Below, piece after piece: positions 1 to 7,056 of a stretch of 9,966 nucleotides of DNA. The notes beneath the pieces were generated by a model, which had not been told where the DNA came from, searched no databases, and saw nothing but the letters and a program-made list of their open reading frames with translations. The translations under genes were made by a program, and so were the position numbers. This DNA is from an uncultured Clostridia bacterium. GTDB lineage: Bacteria > Bacillota > Clostridia > Peptostreptococcales > Anaerovoracaceae. Location of the stretch: contig CALDNM010000140.1 of assembly GCA_937915045.1 (NCBI GenBank), forward strand, positions 1-9,966, read 5' to 3'. How positions within the stretch are numbered: position 1 is the first letter of the stretch; the number at the start of each line of letters is the position of its first letter.

Positions 1-21
1 AGACGTGTGCTCTTCCGATCT
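1..21. other. Illumina sequencing adapter remnant (artefact)
   Basis: These 21 bases equal the 3' end of the common Illumina TruSeq read-2 adapter, ending in GCTCTTCCGATCT. They abut genomic sequence at base 22, which picks up in the middle of a purine nucleoside phosphorylase gene. By chance the adapter reads in frame with that gene and gives it a false N-terminus, Met/Val-Leu-Phe-Arg-Ser. This is untrimmed library sequence and should be masked. Confidence 0.96.
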
Positions 22-579
22 GGAAGATACAAAGGCGTTCCTGTTTCCATACAGGGCAGCGGTATGGGCATGCCGTCTATGGGTATATATTCGTGGGAGC
101 TCATGACAGAATATGATGTGAAGAGGATCATAAGGATCGGTACAGCGGGCTCTTTTCACAAGGATATCAAGGTCAAGGATGTAGTCCTTGGGATCGCGGC
201 TTCTACCGACTCGAATTATCAGCACTCATTCAGGCTCCCTGGCAATTACGCTCCGTGCGCGAGCTGGGCGCTTCTGAAAGATGCCCTCGCGGCAAATGAA
301 GAGATGAAACTCGATGTCAGAGCAGGCAATATCGTATCCTGCGATGTCTTCTATGAAGCGGATCCTGAATGGTGGAAAAAGTGGGCAAAGATGGGCGTTA
401 TGGCCGTCGAGATGGAAGCGGCGGCGCTCTATATGAACGCGGCGTACAACGATGTCGACGCCCTGGCGATGATGACCATTACTGATCATTTCATCACCGG
501 TGAAAAAGCTACGACGGAAGAACGCACGAAGGCGAACGGAAAAATGATAGAGTTCGCGCTTGAAACTGTTATTAAATGA
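22..579 (+). CDS. deoD: Purine nucleoside phosphorylase DeoD-type, 5'-truncated
   Basis: Cleaves purine (deoxy)ribonucleosides with phosphate to the free base and (deoxy)ribose-1-phosphate, in the cytosol, for purine salvage and nucleoside catabolism. About 185 genomic residues remain; the family is about 235 long, so roughly 50 N-terminal residues, including the first phosphate-binding segment, are missing at the contig edge. Visible landmarks align with E. coli DeoD: GRYKG, then SGMGMPSMGIYSWEL, then IRIGTAGS (family: IRVGSCG, phosphate binding), then MAVEMEAAALY (ribose- and base-binding Met-Glu), then TITDHFITGEKATTEERT (family: TVSDHIRTHEQTTAAERQ, with the catalytic Asp). The ValGTG at base 7 is adapter-derived and is not a start. 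The stop TGA lies just before a metalloregulator gene. Family confidence is high; choosing DeoD over the trimeric PNP or uridine phosphorylase class rests on these motifs. Confidence 0.93.
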   Translation, partial: GRYKGVPVSIQGSGMGMPSMGIYSWELMTEYDVKRIIRIGTAGSFHKDIKVKDVVLGIAASTDSNYQHSFRLPGNYAPCASWALLKDALAANEEMKLDVRAGNIVSCDVFYEADPEWWKKWAKMGVMAVEMEAAALYMNAAYNDVDALAMMTITDHFITGEKATTEERTKANGKMIEFALETVIK

Positions 580-581
580 GG
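578..581 (+). promoter_or_regulatory. Ribosome binding site of the DtxR-family gene
   Basis: GAGG overlaps the deoD stop codon and lies 8 bases before the ATG at 590. It decides in favour of that ATG over the TTG at 560, which lies inside deoD and has no comparable site. The overlap with the upstream stop suggests translational coupling. Confidence 0.7.
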
Positions 582-589
582 CAGCGGTT

Positions 590-967
590 ATGGAAAAGAT
601 CTACGAATCAGCAGAAAATTATCTGGAAACTATACTCATACTAAAAGAGCGTAACGGCAGTGTGCGCTCTATAGATATCGTCCGTGAGCTCGATTTTTCG
701 AAGCCGAGCGTCAGTGTCGCGATGAAAAATCTCAAGGAAAAAGGACTCATCTCGATAGATGGATCAGGAAATATATCTTTGACTGAAGAAGGCCTTACTA
801 TCGCTTCTGAAGTTTATGATCGTCATAAAGTACTGTCCCGCGCCCTTATAGAGCTCGGAGTCAGTGAAGAGACAGCCGCTGTCGACGCGTGCAGGATCGA
901 GCATTACATCAGCAGCGAATCTTTCGATAAGATAAAAGAGTATATAGAAAAGATCCATAAGCAATGA
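590..967 (+). CDS. DtxR/MntR-family metal-dependent transcriptional regulator
   Basis: A 125-residue cytosolic repressor of the iron/manganese-responsive DtxR/MntR family. Residues 1-66 form a winged helix: SAENYLETI in helix 1, recognition-helix region FSKPSVSVAMKNLKEKG at 36-52, and wing ISLTEEG. Residues 74-125 form the metal-binding dimerisation domain. There is no SH3/FeoA-like C-terminal domain, so it has the short MntR-like architecture. Putative ligands by alignment to B. subtilis MntR and Corynebacterium DtxR are Glu13, His79, Cys101, Glu104 and His105. The motif ACRIEH resembles the DtxR CRWEH site more than MntR (E-x-x-E-H). Position 10 is Asn where MntR has Asp8 and DtxR Met10, so metal preference cannot be assigned. 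It begins 10 bases after the deoD stop with an RBS over that stop, so it is very likely cotranscribed with deoD. Its regulon is not visible here. Confidence 0.88.
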   Translation: MEKIYESAENYLETILILKERNGSVRSIDIVRELDFSKPSVSVAMKNLKEKGLISIDGSGNISLTEEGLTIASEVYDRHKVLSRALIELGVSEETAAVDACRIEHYISSESFDKIKEYIEKIHKQ

Positions 968-983
968 TCCGTTTATACGCAAA

Positions 984-1017
984 GGGACGGCAGATCGAAC
1001 TGCCGCCCCTTCTTTTT
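984..1017 (+). terminator. Rho-independent terminator after deoD-dtxR
   Basis: A 10-bp stem (984-993 with 1000-1009, GGGACGGCAG against CTGCCGCCCC, one A-C mismatch) closes a six-base loop and is followed by TTCTTTTT. It lies 16 bases past the regulator stop. It is well formed for plus-strand transcription. On the minus strand the hairpin is followed only by TTTGCG, so it may end gap transcription weakly. No separate minus-strand terminator is seen between 968 and 1044. Confidence 0.87.
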
Positions 1018-1044
1018 AGTTTATAGTGTATCCGTTATATTATT

Positions 1045-2058
1045 TTAGTTCATTTTAGCCATGTACTTGAGTGTTCTGATAAGCTGCGATACGTATGACA
1101 TCTCATTGTCGTACCATGACACTACCCTTACTTCATAGATATGTGTCCCGCACTGCTGCGCGAGAGTCTGTGTCGCGTCGAACAGTGAGCCGTAATGCAT
1201 CCCTATGCAGTCGCTCGAGACGATCTCTTCTTCCGTATATCCGAACGAATCAGTCGCCTCTGCTTTCATCTTCTCATTGATGCCTTCAACTGATACGCTG
1301 TCGGTCATGTCTTTCAGCGTAGCGTCGAGGATGGTGATCGAGCCTGTCGGTACAGGTACTCTCTGAGCCGATCCGATGAGCTTTCCGTCGAGTTCAGGGA
1401 TGACAAGGCCGATAGCCTTAGCAGCACCCGAACTTGTAGGAACGATGTTCACAGCGCCTGCTCTAGCGCGCCTCAGGTCACCCTTCTTGTGCGGCCCGTC
1501 GAGGATCATCTGATCACCTGTATAAGCGTGAATAGTAGTCATGAACCCTGTCCTGAGCTCTCTGTAATCATTGAGCGCTTTCGCCATAGGCGCCAGGCAG
1601 TTCGTCGTGCAGGAAGCTCCCGATACGATGAGGTCGTCTTTCTTGAGGATTCTTTCGTTCGTGCCGAACACTATTGTAGGAAGATCGTTTCCGGCAGGAG
1701 CCGAAATGAGGACCTTCTTCGCGCCGGCGTCGATGTGAGCCTGCGATTTCGCCTTAGATGTGTAGAAACCTGTGCATTCGAGCACTACATCGATGCCCAG
1801 TTTTCCCCAAGGGAGTTTTGACGCGTCAGCTTCTTTATAGATAGTGATCTTTTTGCCGTCTACAGTAATGCTGCTGTCGTCATATGATATTTCGTGAAGG
1901 TACTGTCCCTGAACACTGTCATGCTTCAGAAGAAATCCCAGCATCTTCGGATCTGTAAGGTCGTTGATCGCTGCGATCTCGAACTCATTATCATCAAATA
2001 CCTGGCGGAACGCCAGTCTTCCTATTCTTCCGAATCCGTTTATTGCTACTTTGATCAT
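1045..2058 (-). CDS. gap: Type I glyceraldehyde-3-phosphate dehydrogenase
   Basis: Oxidises glyceraldehyde-3-phosphate with NAD+ and phosphate to 1,3-bisphosphoglycerate in glycolysis, in the cytosol. It is full length at 337 residues (family about 335). The N-terminal Rossmann fold opens with INGFGRIGR at 6-14. Asp33 after the second strand is the usual NAD-preferring residue. The catalytic motif SGASCTTNCLAP gives nucleophile Cys150, with His177 in TIHAYTGDQ as the base. RARAGAVNIVPTSSGAAKA and WYDNEMSY near the C-terminus are also intact. A strong AAGGAGG site lies 7 bases before the ATG. It starts 26 bases after the ptsI stop with no terminator between, so it is probably the last gene of the fru-pts unit. 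It is not beside pgk or tpi, its common partners. Confidence 0.97.
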   Translation of the reverse strand: MIKVAINGFGRIGRLAFRQVFDDNEFEIAAINDLTDPKMLGFLLKHDSVQGQYLHEISYDDSSITVDGKKITIYKEADASKLPWGKLGIDVVLECTGFYTSKAKSQAHIDAGAKKVLISAPAGNDLPTIVFGTNERILKKDDLIVSGASCTTNCLAPMAKALNDYRELRTGFMTTIHAYTGDQMILDGPHKKGDLRRARAGAVNIVPTSSGAAKAIGLVIPELDGKLIGSAQRVPVPTGSITILDATLKDMTDSVSVEGINEKMKAEATDSFGYTEEEIVSSDCIGMHYGSLFDATQTLAQQCGTHIYEVRVVSWYDNEMSYVSQLIRTLKYMAKMN

Positions 2059-2065
2059 TTGTCTG

Positions 2066-2072
2066 CCTCCTT
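2066..2072 (-). promoter_or_regulatory. Strong ribosome binding site of gap
   Basis: AAGGAGG on the minus strand, 7 bases before the gap ATG, inside the 26-base ptsI-gap spacer. It matches the anti-Shine-Dalgarno consensus and suggests GAPDH is translated efficiently on its own rather than only by coupling to ptsI. Confidence 0.8.
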
Positions 2073-2084
2073 ATGATACACAAA

Positions 2085-3797
2085 TCATTTTCTAACTATA
2101 CTCTTTAAATATTCTTCTACTTCGATATATGTCGGAAGGCTCAGGGCCTTGTCCGCGACTTCCCTCGCCTCATTCATCGACCATCTCGATATGCAGCTCC
2201 TGGCCGCGAGTACCGATGTAGGTGATACACTGAACTCGTCGAGTCCAAACGCTATCAGGAGAGGGATCAGCATAGGATCTCTCGCTCCTTCTCCGCACAT
2301 CCCTACTACGAGGCCTTCTTTTTTCCCGCACTCGATGATATTCTTTATCGATCTGAGTACAGCCGGGAAATATGGTTTGTATAGATACGCGACATCAGCG
2401 TTTCCCCTGTCCGCTGCCATAGTGTACTGTATGAGATCGTTTGTGCCGATGCTGAAGAAATCACACTCTTTCGCGAGTATGTCCGCTATCAGCGAAGCGG
2501 CAGGAGTTTCTATCATAGCACCTATCTTTATATCTTTGTCATATGGTATTCCCTCAGCGTCGAATTTTGTCTTTATACGCTCTACCATACCTCTTACTTG
2601 ACGTATCTCATATACATTGGTCACCATCGGTATCATTATCCATATCTTACCATACGCTGACGCTTTTAGGATAGCACGAAGCTGAACTTTGTAAAGATCT
2701 TTATGCCCCAGACAATATCTCACAGCTCTGTAGCCCAGGAACGGATTGTCTTCTTTTTTCAAATCAAGATAAGGAATATCTTTGTCTCCTCCGACATCGA
2801 GTGTCCTTATGATGACTGTCCTTCCGCCAAGTGTCTCAGCGACCTTTTTATAGGCGTTGAACTGATCTTCTTCCGACGGCGCGCTGTCCTTGTCCATGAA
2901 GAGGAATTCGGTCCTGAAGAGTCCGATACCTTCTCCGTCTTTTTTGACTGCAGTGACTCCGTCTTTCGGATTGCCGATATTGCAAAATACTTCTTTGCGA
3001 TAACCATCGGCAGTCACAGTATCTTTACCTATGAATGTGTCGAGATATTCTTTCTCTTTTATGAAATCAGCTTTGGATTTTTCATAATTCCTGATATCGT
3101 TGTCTGAAGGATCCGGCAGGACATCTCCTTCCCTTCCGTCGATGATCACCATATCTCCATCACGTAATATCTTTGTGATCTCAGGAACGCTGAGGACAGC
3201 CGGTATCTCGAGGGCCCGCGACAGTATCGCGCTGTGCGATGTGATGCCGCCTTTCTCTGTGATGATGCCTGCGATGTTTTCTTTCTTTATCTCGGTCGTC
3301 ATCGAAGGAGTAAGCTCTTTTGTAACTATCACAGTATCCGGAGGCAGCGTCCCGAGATCGATTTCCTCGATCCCGAGAAGTATCCTGAGGAGCCTCTTTT
3401 TGATATCGCTGACATCGGTCGCCCTCTGCTGAGTAAGCTCATCGTCCACGGAGGAAAACATTTCTATGAACTGATCGAGTGTTGTCGCGGCAGCCTTTTC
3501 GGCGCATACTCCTGTCTTTATCTGATCGTCTATCTGACTGATCATAAATGGATCTGAGATCATCTGTATATGTCCTTTTATGATCTCCGCCTCTTTGGGA
3601 TTGACTGATTTCTCCATTTCCTTCGCCATTTTATCTGTGCGGTCGCAGAAAACTTTCACAGCGTCATGGAATCTTTCGAGTTCATTATCTATCTCGTTTT
3701 CAGGGATAGCTTTATCCTCGAACTTTACGTCTTTGTTTTTTATTATCCTTACGTGACCAATGCCGATCCCATCGGATACCGGTATTCCTTTAAGCAT
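2085..3797 (-). CDS. ptsI: PTS Enzyme I, phosphoenolpyruvate-protein phosphotransferase
   Basis: First step of the sugar phosphotransferase system: autophosphorylates with PEP and hands the phosphate to HPr, in the cytosol. Full length at 570 residues (family about 570-575). The N-terminal HPr-binding and phosphohistidine domains carry GGITSHSAILSRALEIPAV with phospho-acceptor His188. The C-terminal PEP-binding TIM barrel has GLFRTEFLFM (about 293-301), RTLDVGGDKD, DNPFLGYRAVR, AMIETPAAS, FFSIGTNDLIQY and the active-site Cys501 in GMCGE. Just after that Cys the sequence is GEGARD where well-studied enzymes have GE(L/M)AGD, a local divergence that does not touch the Cys. It starts one base after the ptsH stop, with GGAG 9 bases upstream lying inside the ptsH coding end, so translation is probably coupled to HPr. 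Confidence 0.97.
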   Translation of the reverse strand: MLKGIPVSDGIGIGHVRIIKNKDVKFEDKAIPENEIDNELERFHDAVKVFCDRTDKMAKEMEKSVNPKEAEIIKGHIQMISDPFMISQIDDQIKTGVCAEKAAATTLDQFIEMFSSVDDELTQQRATDVSDIKKRLLRILLGIEEIDLGTLPPDTVIVTKELTPSMTTEIKKENIAGIITEKGGITSHSAILSRALEIPAVLSVPEITKILRDGDMVIIDGREGDVLPDPSDNDIRNYEKSKADFIKEKEYLDTFIGKDTVTADGYRKEVFCNIGNPKDGVTAVKKDGEGIGLFRTEFLFMDKDSAPSEEDQFNAYKKVAETLGGRTVIIRTLDVGGDKDIPYLDLKKEDNPFLGYRAVRYCLGHKDLYKVQLRAILKASAYGKIWIMIPMVTNVYEIRQVRGMVERIKTKFDAEGIPYDKDIKIGAMIETPAASLIADILAKECDFFSIGTNDLIQYTMAADRGNADVAYLYKPYFPAVLRSIKNIIECGKKEGLVVGMCGEGARDPMLIPLLIAFGLDEFSVSPTSVLAARSCISRWSMNEAREVADKALSLPTYIEVEEYLKSIVRK

Positions 3798-3798
3798 A

Positions 3799-4065
3799 TC
3801 ACTCTTCTCCGAGTCCGGACTCTATGAGCTTGACCGCTTCGTCAAGAGCCGCTTCTTCATCTTCGCCGCTCGCGACCACTTCGATGTTCGATCCGAACTT
3901 GATGCATGCCGCGATGAGGTTCATGAGACTTTTTGCGTTGACGTCATTTCCATTGAACTTGATCGTCACGTCTGATTTATACTTTGAGATCGCGTTCACG
4001 AATACTGTTGCGGGTCTCATGTGGAAACCCTGTGAATTAGAAACTGTAAGCTGTTTAGATACCAT
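3799..4065 (-). CDS. ptsH: Phosphocarrier protein HPr
   Basis: Carries phosphate from Enzyme I to EIIA domains such as that of the adjacent FruA. It is 88 residues long, standard for HPr. GFHMRPA at 13-19 holds the phospho-acceptor His15; AKSLMNLIAA holds Ser46 at the position phosphorylated by HPr kinase in Bacillota. A regulatory HPr(Ser-P) is therefore possible, although no hprK or ccpA is in the window. GFHMRPA replaces the commoner GLHARPA, a variant that keeps His and Arg17. An AAGGAG-type site sits 7 bases before the ATG, and ptsI follows after one base. It is separated from fruA by a 66-base AT-rich spacer, the longest gap in the operon. Confidence 0.96.
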   Translation of the reverse strand: MVSKQLTVSNSQGFHMRPATVFVNAISKYKSDVTIKFNGNDVNAKSLMNLIAACIKFGSNIEVVASGEDEEAALDEAVKLIESGLGEE

Positions 4066-4131
4066 AGTTGTACTCCTTCCTTTGAATGTTATATATTTAG
4101 ATCCCTTTTGAATGGATATTTTAGTTATATA

Positions 4132-6117
4132 TTATTCGAGCTTGAGTCCGTCCATCGTCGCGCCTGCTTCCTGCTGCTCTTTCGAGAGAGGCTTCTTGAG
4201 TATCGCGAGGAGGAGTCCTGCGACTACCGAACCTACAGCGAGAGCGAGAACGTACATTGGCCAGTGGCCTACTACAGCGAATACGAAGATGCCGCCGTGA
4301 GGAGCCATGAGTGTGCAGTTAAAGAGCATCGAGAGCCCGCCTGCTATCGCGCTTCCCGCTACGCAGGACGGTATGACCCTGAGCGGATCTCCTGCCGCGA
4401 ACGGTATCGCGCCTTCTGTGATGAAGCAGAGTCCCATGACATAGTTGACTGCTCCGGCTTTTCTTTCTTCCTTGGTCCATCTGTTCTTGAAGAATGTCGT
4501 GCAGAGCGCGATCGCGATAGGTGGTACCATGCCGCCGATCATGACTGCTGCCATTATGTTGTAACCTCCTGTCGTAAGGGCTGCTGTCCCGAAAACGTAT
4601 GCCGCTTTGTTGAACGGCCCGCCCATGTCTATGGCCATCATGCCCGCTACTATGCATCCGAGGATGACTGCGCTCGACTGTCCCATGCCGTTCAGCGCGC
4701 TTGAGATCCATGTGTTGAGAGCGCCGACGAACGGGTTGATCGCGCACATTACTACTCCTATGAGTATCATGCCGAGAAGAGGTATGATGAGTATAGGCAT
4801 CATCTGCGAGATAGCGTCAGGCAGCCATTTGAAAGCTTTCCTGAGAAGGTTCACTATCCAGCCTCCGAGGAATCCAGCGAGCAGAGCTCCGAGGAATCCC
4901 GATATAGCTGCTGTATCTCCTGTCACATGCGCGAATGTGCATCCGAGTGTAGCGATCGAACCGCCTACGAATCCTACGGCGAGGCCCGGCCTGTCCGCTA
5001 TACTTTCAGCGATAAATCCAGCAAGTACAGGAAGCATGAATCCGAACCCTACACCACCTATACTTTTGAAGAACGCGGCTGCCGCCGTGAATGTCCCGAA
5101 CGAAGAGTCTCTTGGAGCTCCGGCGATCGTATCTATCAAGAACGCGAGCGCGATCATGACGCCGCCTCCGACTACGAACGGAAGCATGTACGATACACCG
5201 TTCATCAGATGCTTATAGACTCTGTGCCCTGTACTTTCTTTTCCGAGCTGCCCCGCGTCAGCGACCTGCTTGGCGTCGCCTGCCATTACAGGAGCTTTTT
5301 CTTCCAATATTTCGTTTATAAGTTCTTCAGGCTTGTTGATCCCGTCAGCGACTTTTGTCGAAACGACTCTCTTGCCCGCGAACCTTGCCATATCAACGTT
5401 TTTATCAGCCGCGATTATTATACCGTCAGCTTCCGCGATCTCGGCCGCGGTGAGCTCGTTTTTGACTCCCATCGAGCCATTCGTCTCAGCCTTGAGTTTG
5501 AATCCCATCTCAGCGGCTTTCTTTTCGAGAGCTTCAGCTGCCATATATGTATGAGCTATTCCTGTCGGGCATGCTGTCACGGCAAGGATCTTATATCCCT
5601 CCTCTTCGGTCGCGTTATCCGCGGCATCTGTCATTTCAGTCGAGCCGGCCTCATCAGGATATTTCGCTTTTTCAGCTTTGTCCAGATCAGCTATGAACTC
5701 TTCTTCGCTTTTCGCTTCGAGGAGAGCTTTCCTCAGATCCATATCCATGAGAAGTGTCATAAGTCTGGCGAGCACTTCCAGATGCAGATCTCCGTCCATA
5801 GGAGCCGCTATCATGAAGAGGATGTCTGAATCCTTTCCGTCCGGCGCGTCGTAGTCTATGCCTGCCGGTACAGTCAGCGCTGTGAGTCCCGGTGCTATAA
5901 CTGTATCGCTCTTGCAGTGCGGGATGGCTATGCCCTCTCCTACCGCGGTAGTACTTTCGGATTCTCTCTTGAGGATCCCTTCTTTGAATTTCGCGACGTC
6001 GGAAATATTTCCGCATTTGTCGTGGAGCTCGATCATCTTGTCGATCGCCTGGTCCTTTGTGGATACATCGGCATTCGTGATCACCGAACCCGTTTTCAAT
6101 AAATCAATAATTCGCAT
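4132..6117 (-). CDS. fruA: PTS fructose permease EIIABC
   Basis: Imports fructose across the membrane and phosphorylates it to fructose-1-phosphate, using phosphate from HPr. 661 residues in three fused domains. EIIA (about 1-150) has acceptor His67 in AIPHCKS. EIIB (about 175-275) has acceptor Cys183 in VTACPTGIAHTYMAAEAL. EIIC (about 300-640) is the membrane domain, with NGVSYMLPFVVGGG, several hydrophobic spans, the substrate-site motif CFITEGAIPFAAGDP at about 564-578, and APHGGIF. The IIA-IIB-IIC order is the usual Bacillota type and differs from the E. coli IIB'-IIB-IIC FruA with its separate FruB. A linker rich in Asp, Glu and Ala lies at about 150-174. The start has GGAGG 6 bases upstream and follows the fruK stop by 12 bases. 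The regulator and kinase beside it favour fructose over mannose or 2-O-mannosylglycerate. Confidence 0.95.
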   Translation of the reverse strand: MRIIDLLKTGSVITNADVSTKDQAIDKMIELHDKCGNISDVAKFKEGILKRESESTTAVGEGIAIPHCKSDTVIAPGLTALTVPAGIDYDAPDGKDSDILFMIAAPMDGDLHLEVLARLMTLLMDMDLRKALLEAKSEEEFIADLDKAEKAKYPDEAGSTEMTDAADNATEEEGYKILAVTACPTGIAHTYMAAEALEKKAAEMGFKLKAETNGSMGVKNELTAAEIAEADGIIIAADKNVDMARFAGKRVVSTKVADGINKPEELINEILEEKAPVMAGDAKQVADAGQLGKESTGHRVYKHLMNGVSYMLPFVVGGGVMIALAFLIDTIAGAPRDSSFGTFTAAAAFFKSIGGVGFGFMLPVLAGFIAESIADRPGLAVGFVGGSIATLGCTFAHVTGDTAAISGFLGALLAGFLGGWIVNLLRKAFKWLPDAISQMMPILIIPLLGMILIGVVMCAINPFVGALNTWISSALNGMGQSSAVILGCIVAGMMAIDMGGPFNKAAYVFGTAALTTGGYNIMAAVMIGGMVPPIAIALCTTFFKNRWTKEERKAGAVNYVMGLCFITEGAIPFAAGDPLRVIPSCVAGSAIAGGLSMLFNCTLMAPHGGIFVFAVVGHWPMYVLALAVGSVVAGLLLAILKKPLSKEQQEAGATMDGLKLE

Positions 6118-6129
6118 GATGCCCCTCCG

Positions 6130-7056
6130 TTAATTGTTTTTGTAGAAGTCGATTATCTGATCTCCGGTCGCCAGTCCATCCTGGCAGGCCGATGCTGATC
6201 CGGCGCTGATTCCCATTTTCAGCGCTTTCTGATAATCTCCAGTCTTGAAATAACCTGCTATAAATCCAGCCACCATGGAATCTCCGGATCCTACGGTGTT
6301 TTTTATACTGCTTCCCATCGAGCCTCTGTAATACATATCTCCGTCCTCTGTCAGAAGAAGAGCTCCGTCTCCTCCCATCGATACGAGCACGTTCCTCGCT
6401 CCTTCTTTCTGCAGCATCCTCGCGCATGCCGTGACTTCTTCGTTGTTGTCAGCGCTCCTGCCGCAGAGTTCTTCTATCTCTCTTCTGTTCGGTTTTATGA
6501 GGAATGGCTTGTACTTCAGTACTTTGCGGAGGAGTTCTCCCGTCGCGTCTACCACGAACCCCACATCTTTACCGATCTGTTTTTCAAGTATCATTTCATA
6601 GATATTGTCCGGCATCGAGTTCGGGATGCTGCCTGAGATGACGAGCGTGTCTCCGCTCTTTAGATCTTCCAGTTTACTCATGAGCTCATCGATCGCTTCG
6701 CTCGGTACCGCTGCTCCCTGACAGTTTATTTCTGTCTCTTCCATAGCAGAAGGCGCGTCCGTTTCTTTCTGCTTCAGTTTGACGTTTATCCTTGTGATAC
6801 CTTCGCTTAGATGTATAAAATCAGTATTGAGACCTGCTTCAGTAAGTCCTTTTTCGAGAGCTTCGCCTGTAAATCCGCTTACAAAACCAAGCGCGGTGTT
6901 TTCAATGCCGAGATTGCTGAGGATAGTCGATACGTTTATCCCTTTCCCGCCGAAGTAATATTTTTCCCCGGTAGATCTGTTCGTCTCGCCCGGTACAAGA
7001 CTGTCCATATATACGACATAGTCTATTGCAGGGCTAAAAGTGACTGTATAGATCAT
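6130..7056 (-). CDS. fruK: 1-phosphofructokinase, PfkB family
   Basis: Phosphorylates the fructose-1-phosphate made by FruA to fructose-1,6-bisphosphate with ATP, in the cytosol. 308 residues, the normal PfkB/FruK length. The N-terminus MIYTVTFSPAIDYVV and the GGKGINVS motif at 36-43 (substrate binding) are typical. The C-terminal PfkB signature NTVGSGDSMVAGF gives catalytic Asp259. KPNRREIEEL at 188-197 matches the LacC/FruK subgroup. Tagatose-6-phosphate kinase (LacC) is a close relative, but context between a DeoR regulator and fruA supports FruK. The ATG at 7056 is chosen because AAGGAGG lies 7 bases before it and because it overlaps the fruR stop as ATGA; an in-frame extension to 7299 would run through fruR. 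Confidence 0.94.
   Translation of the reverse strand: MIYTVTFSPAIDYVVYMDSLVPGETNRSTGEKYYFGGKGINVSTILSNLGIENTALGFVSGFTGEALEKGLTEAGLNTDFIHLSEGITRINVKLKQKETDAPSAMEETEINCQGAAVPSEAIDELMSKLEDLKSGDTLVISGSIPNSMPDNIYEMILEKQIGKDVGFVVDATGELLRKVLKYKPFLIKPNRREIEELCGRSADNNEEVTACARMLQKEGARNVLVSMGGDGALLLTEDGDMYYRGSMGSSIKNTVGSGDSMVAGFIAGYFKTGDYQKALKMGISAGSASACQDGLATGDQIIDFYKNN

Noticed and set aside
1045..2058. GAPDH active-site variant (Gly instead of Asn before Ala-Ser-Cys)
   Set aside because: SGASCTTNC is found in GAPDH of other Bacillota such as streptococci, so it is not unusual.
4066..4131. A definite internal promoter before ptsH
   Set aside because: A TATATA-like -10 can be picked out, but no acceptable -35 lies 16-18 bases upstream of it, so I did not annotate it as a feature.
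4108..4704. 198-codon plus-strand open frame opposite the fruA 3' end
   Set aside because: Same reasoning: antisense to the conserved EIIC domain, with biased composition and no family resemblance.
4927..5829. 300-codon plus-strand open frame opposite fruA
   Set aside because: It lies entirely antisense to fruA, whose three domains and catalytic residues are intact. Its translation is rich in Arg, Tyr, Ser and Cys with no recognisable domain, and it has no supporting RBS. It is a codon-bias shadow.
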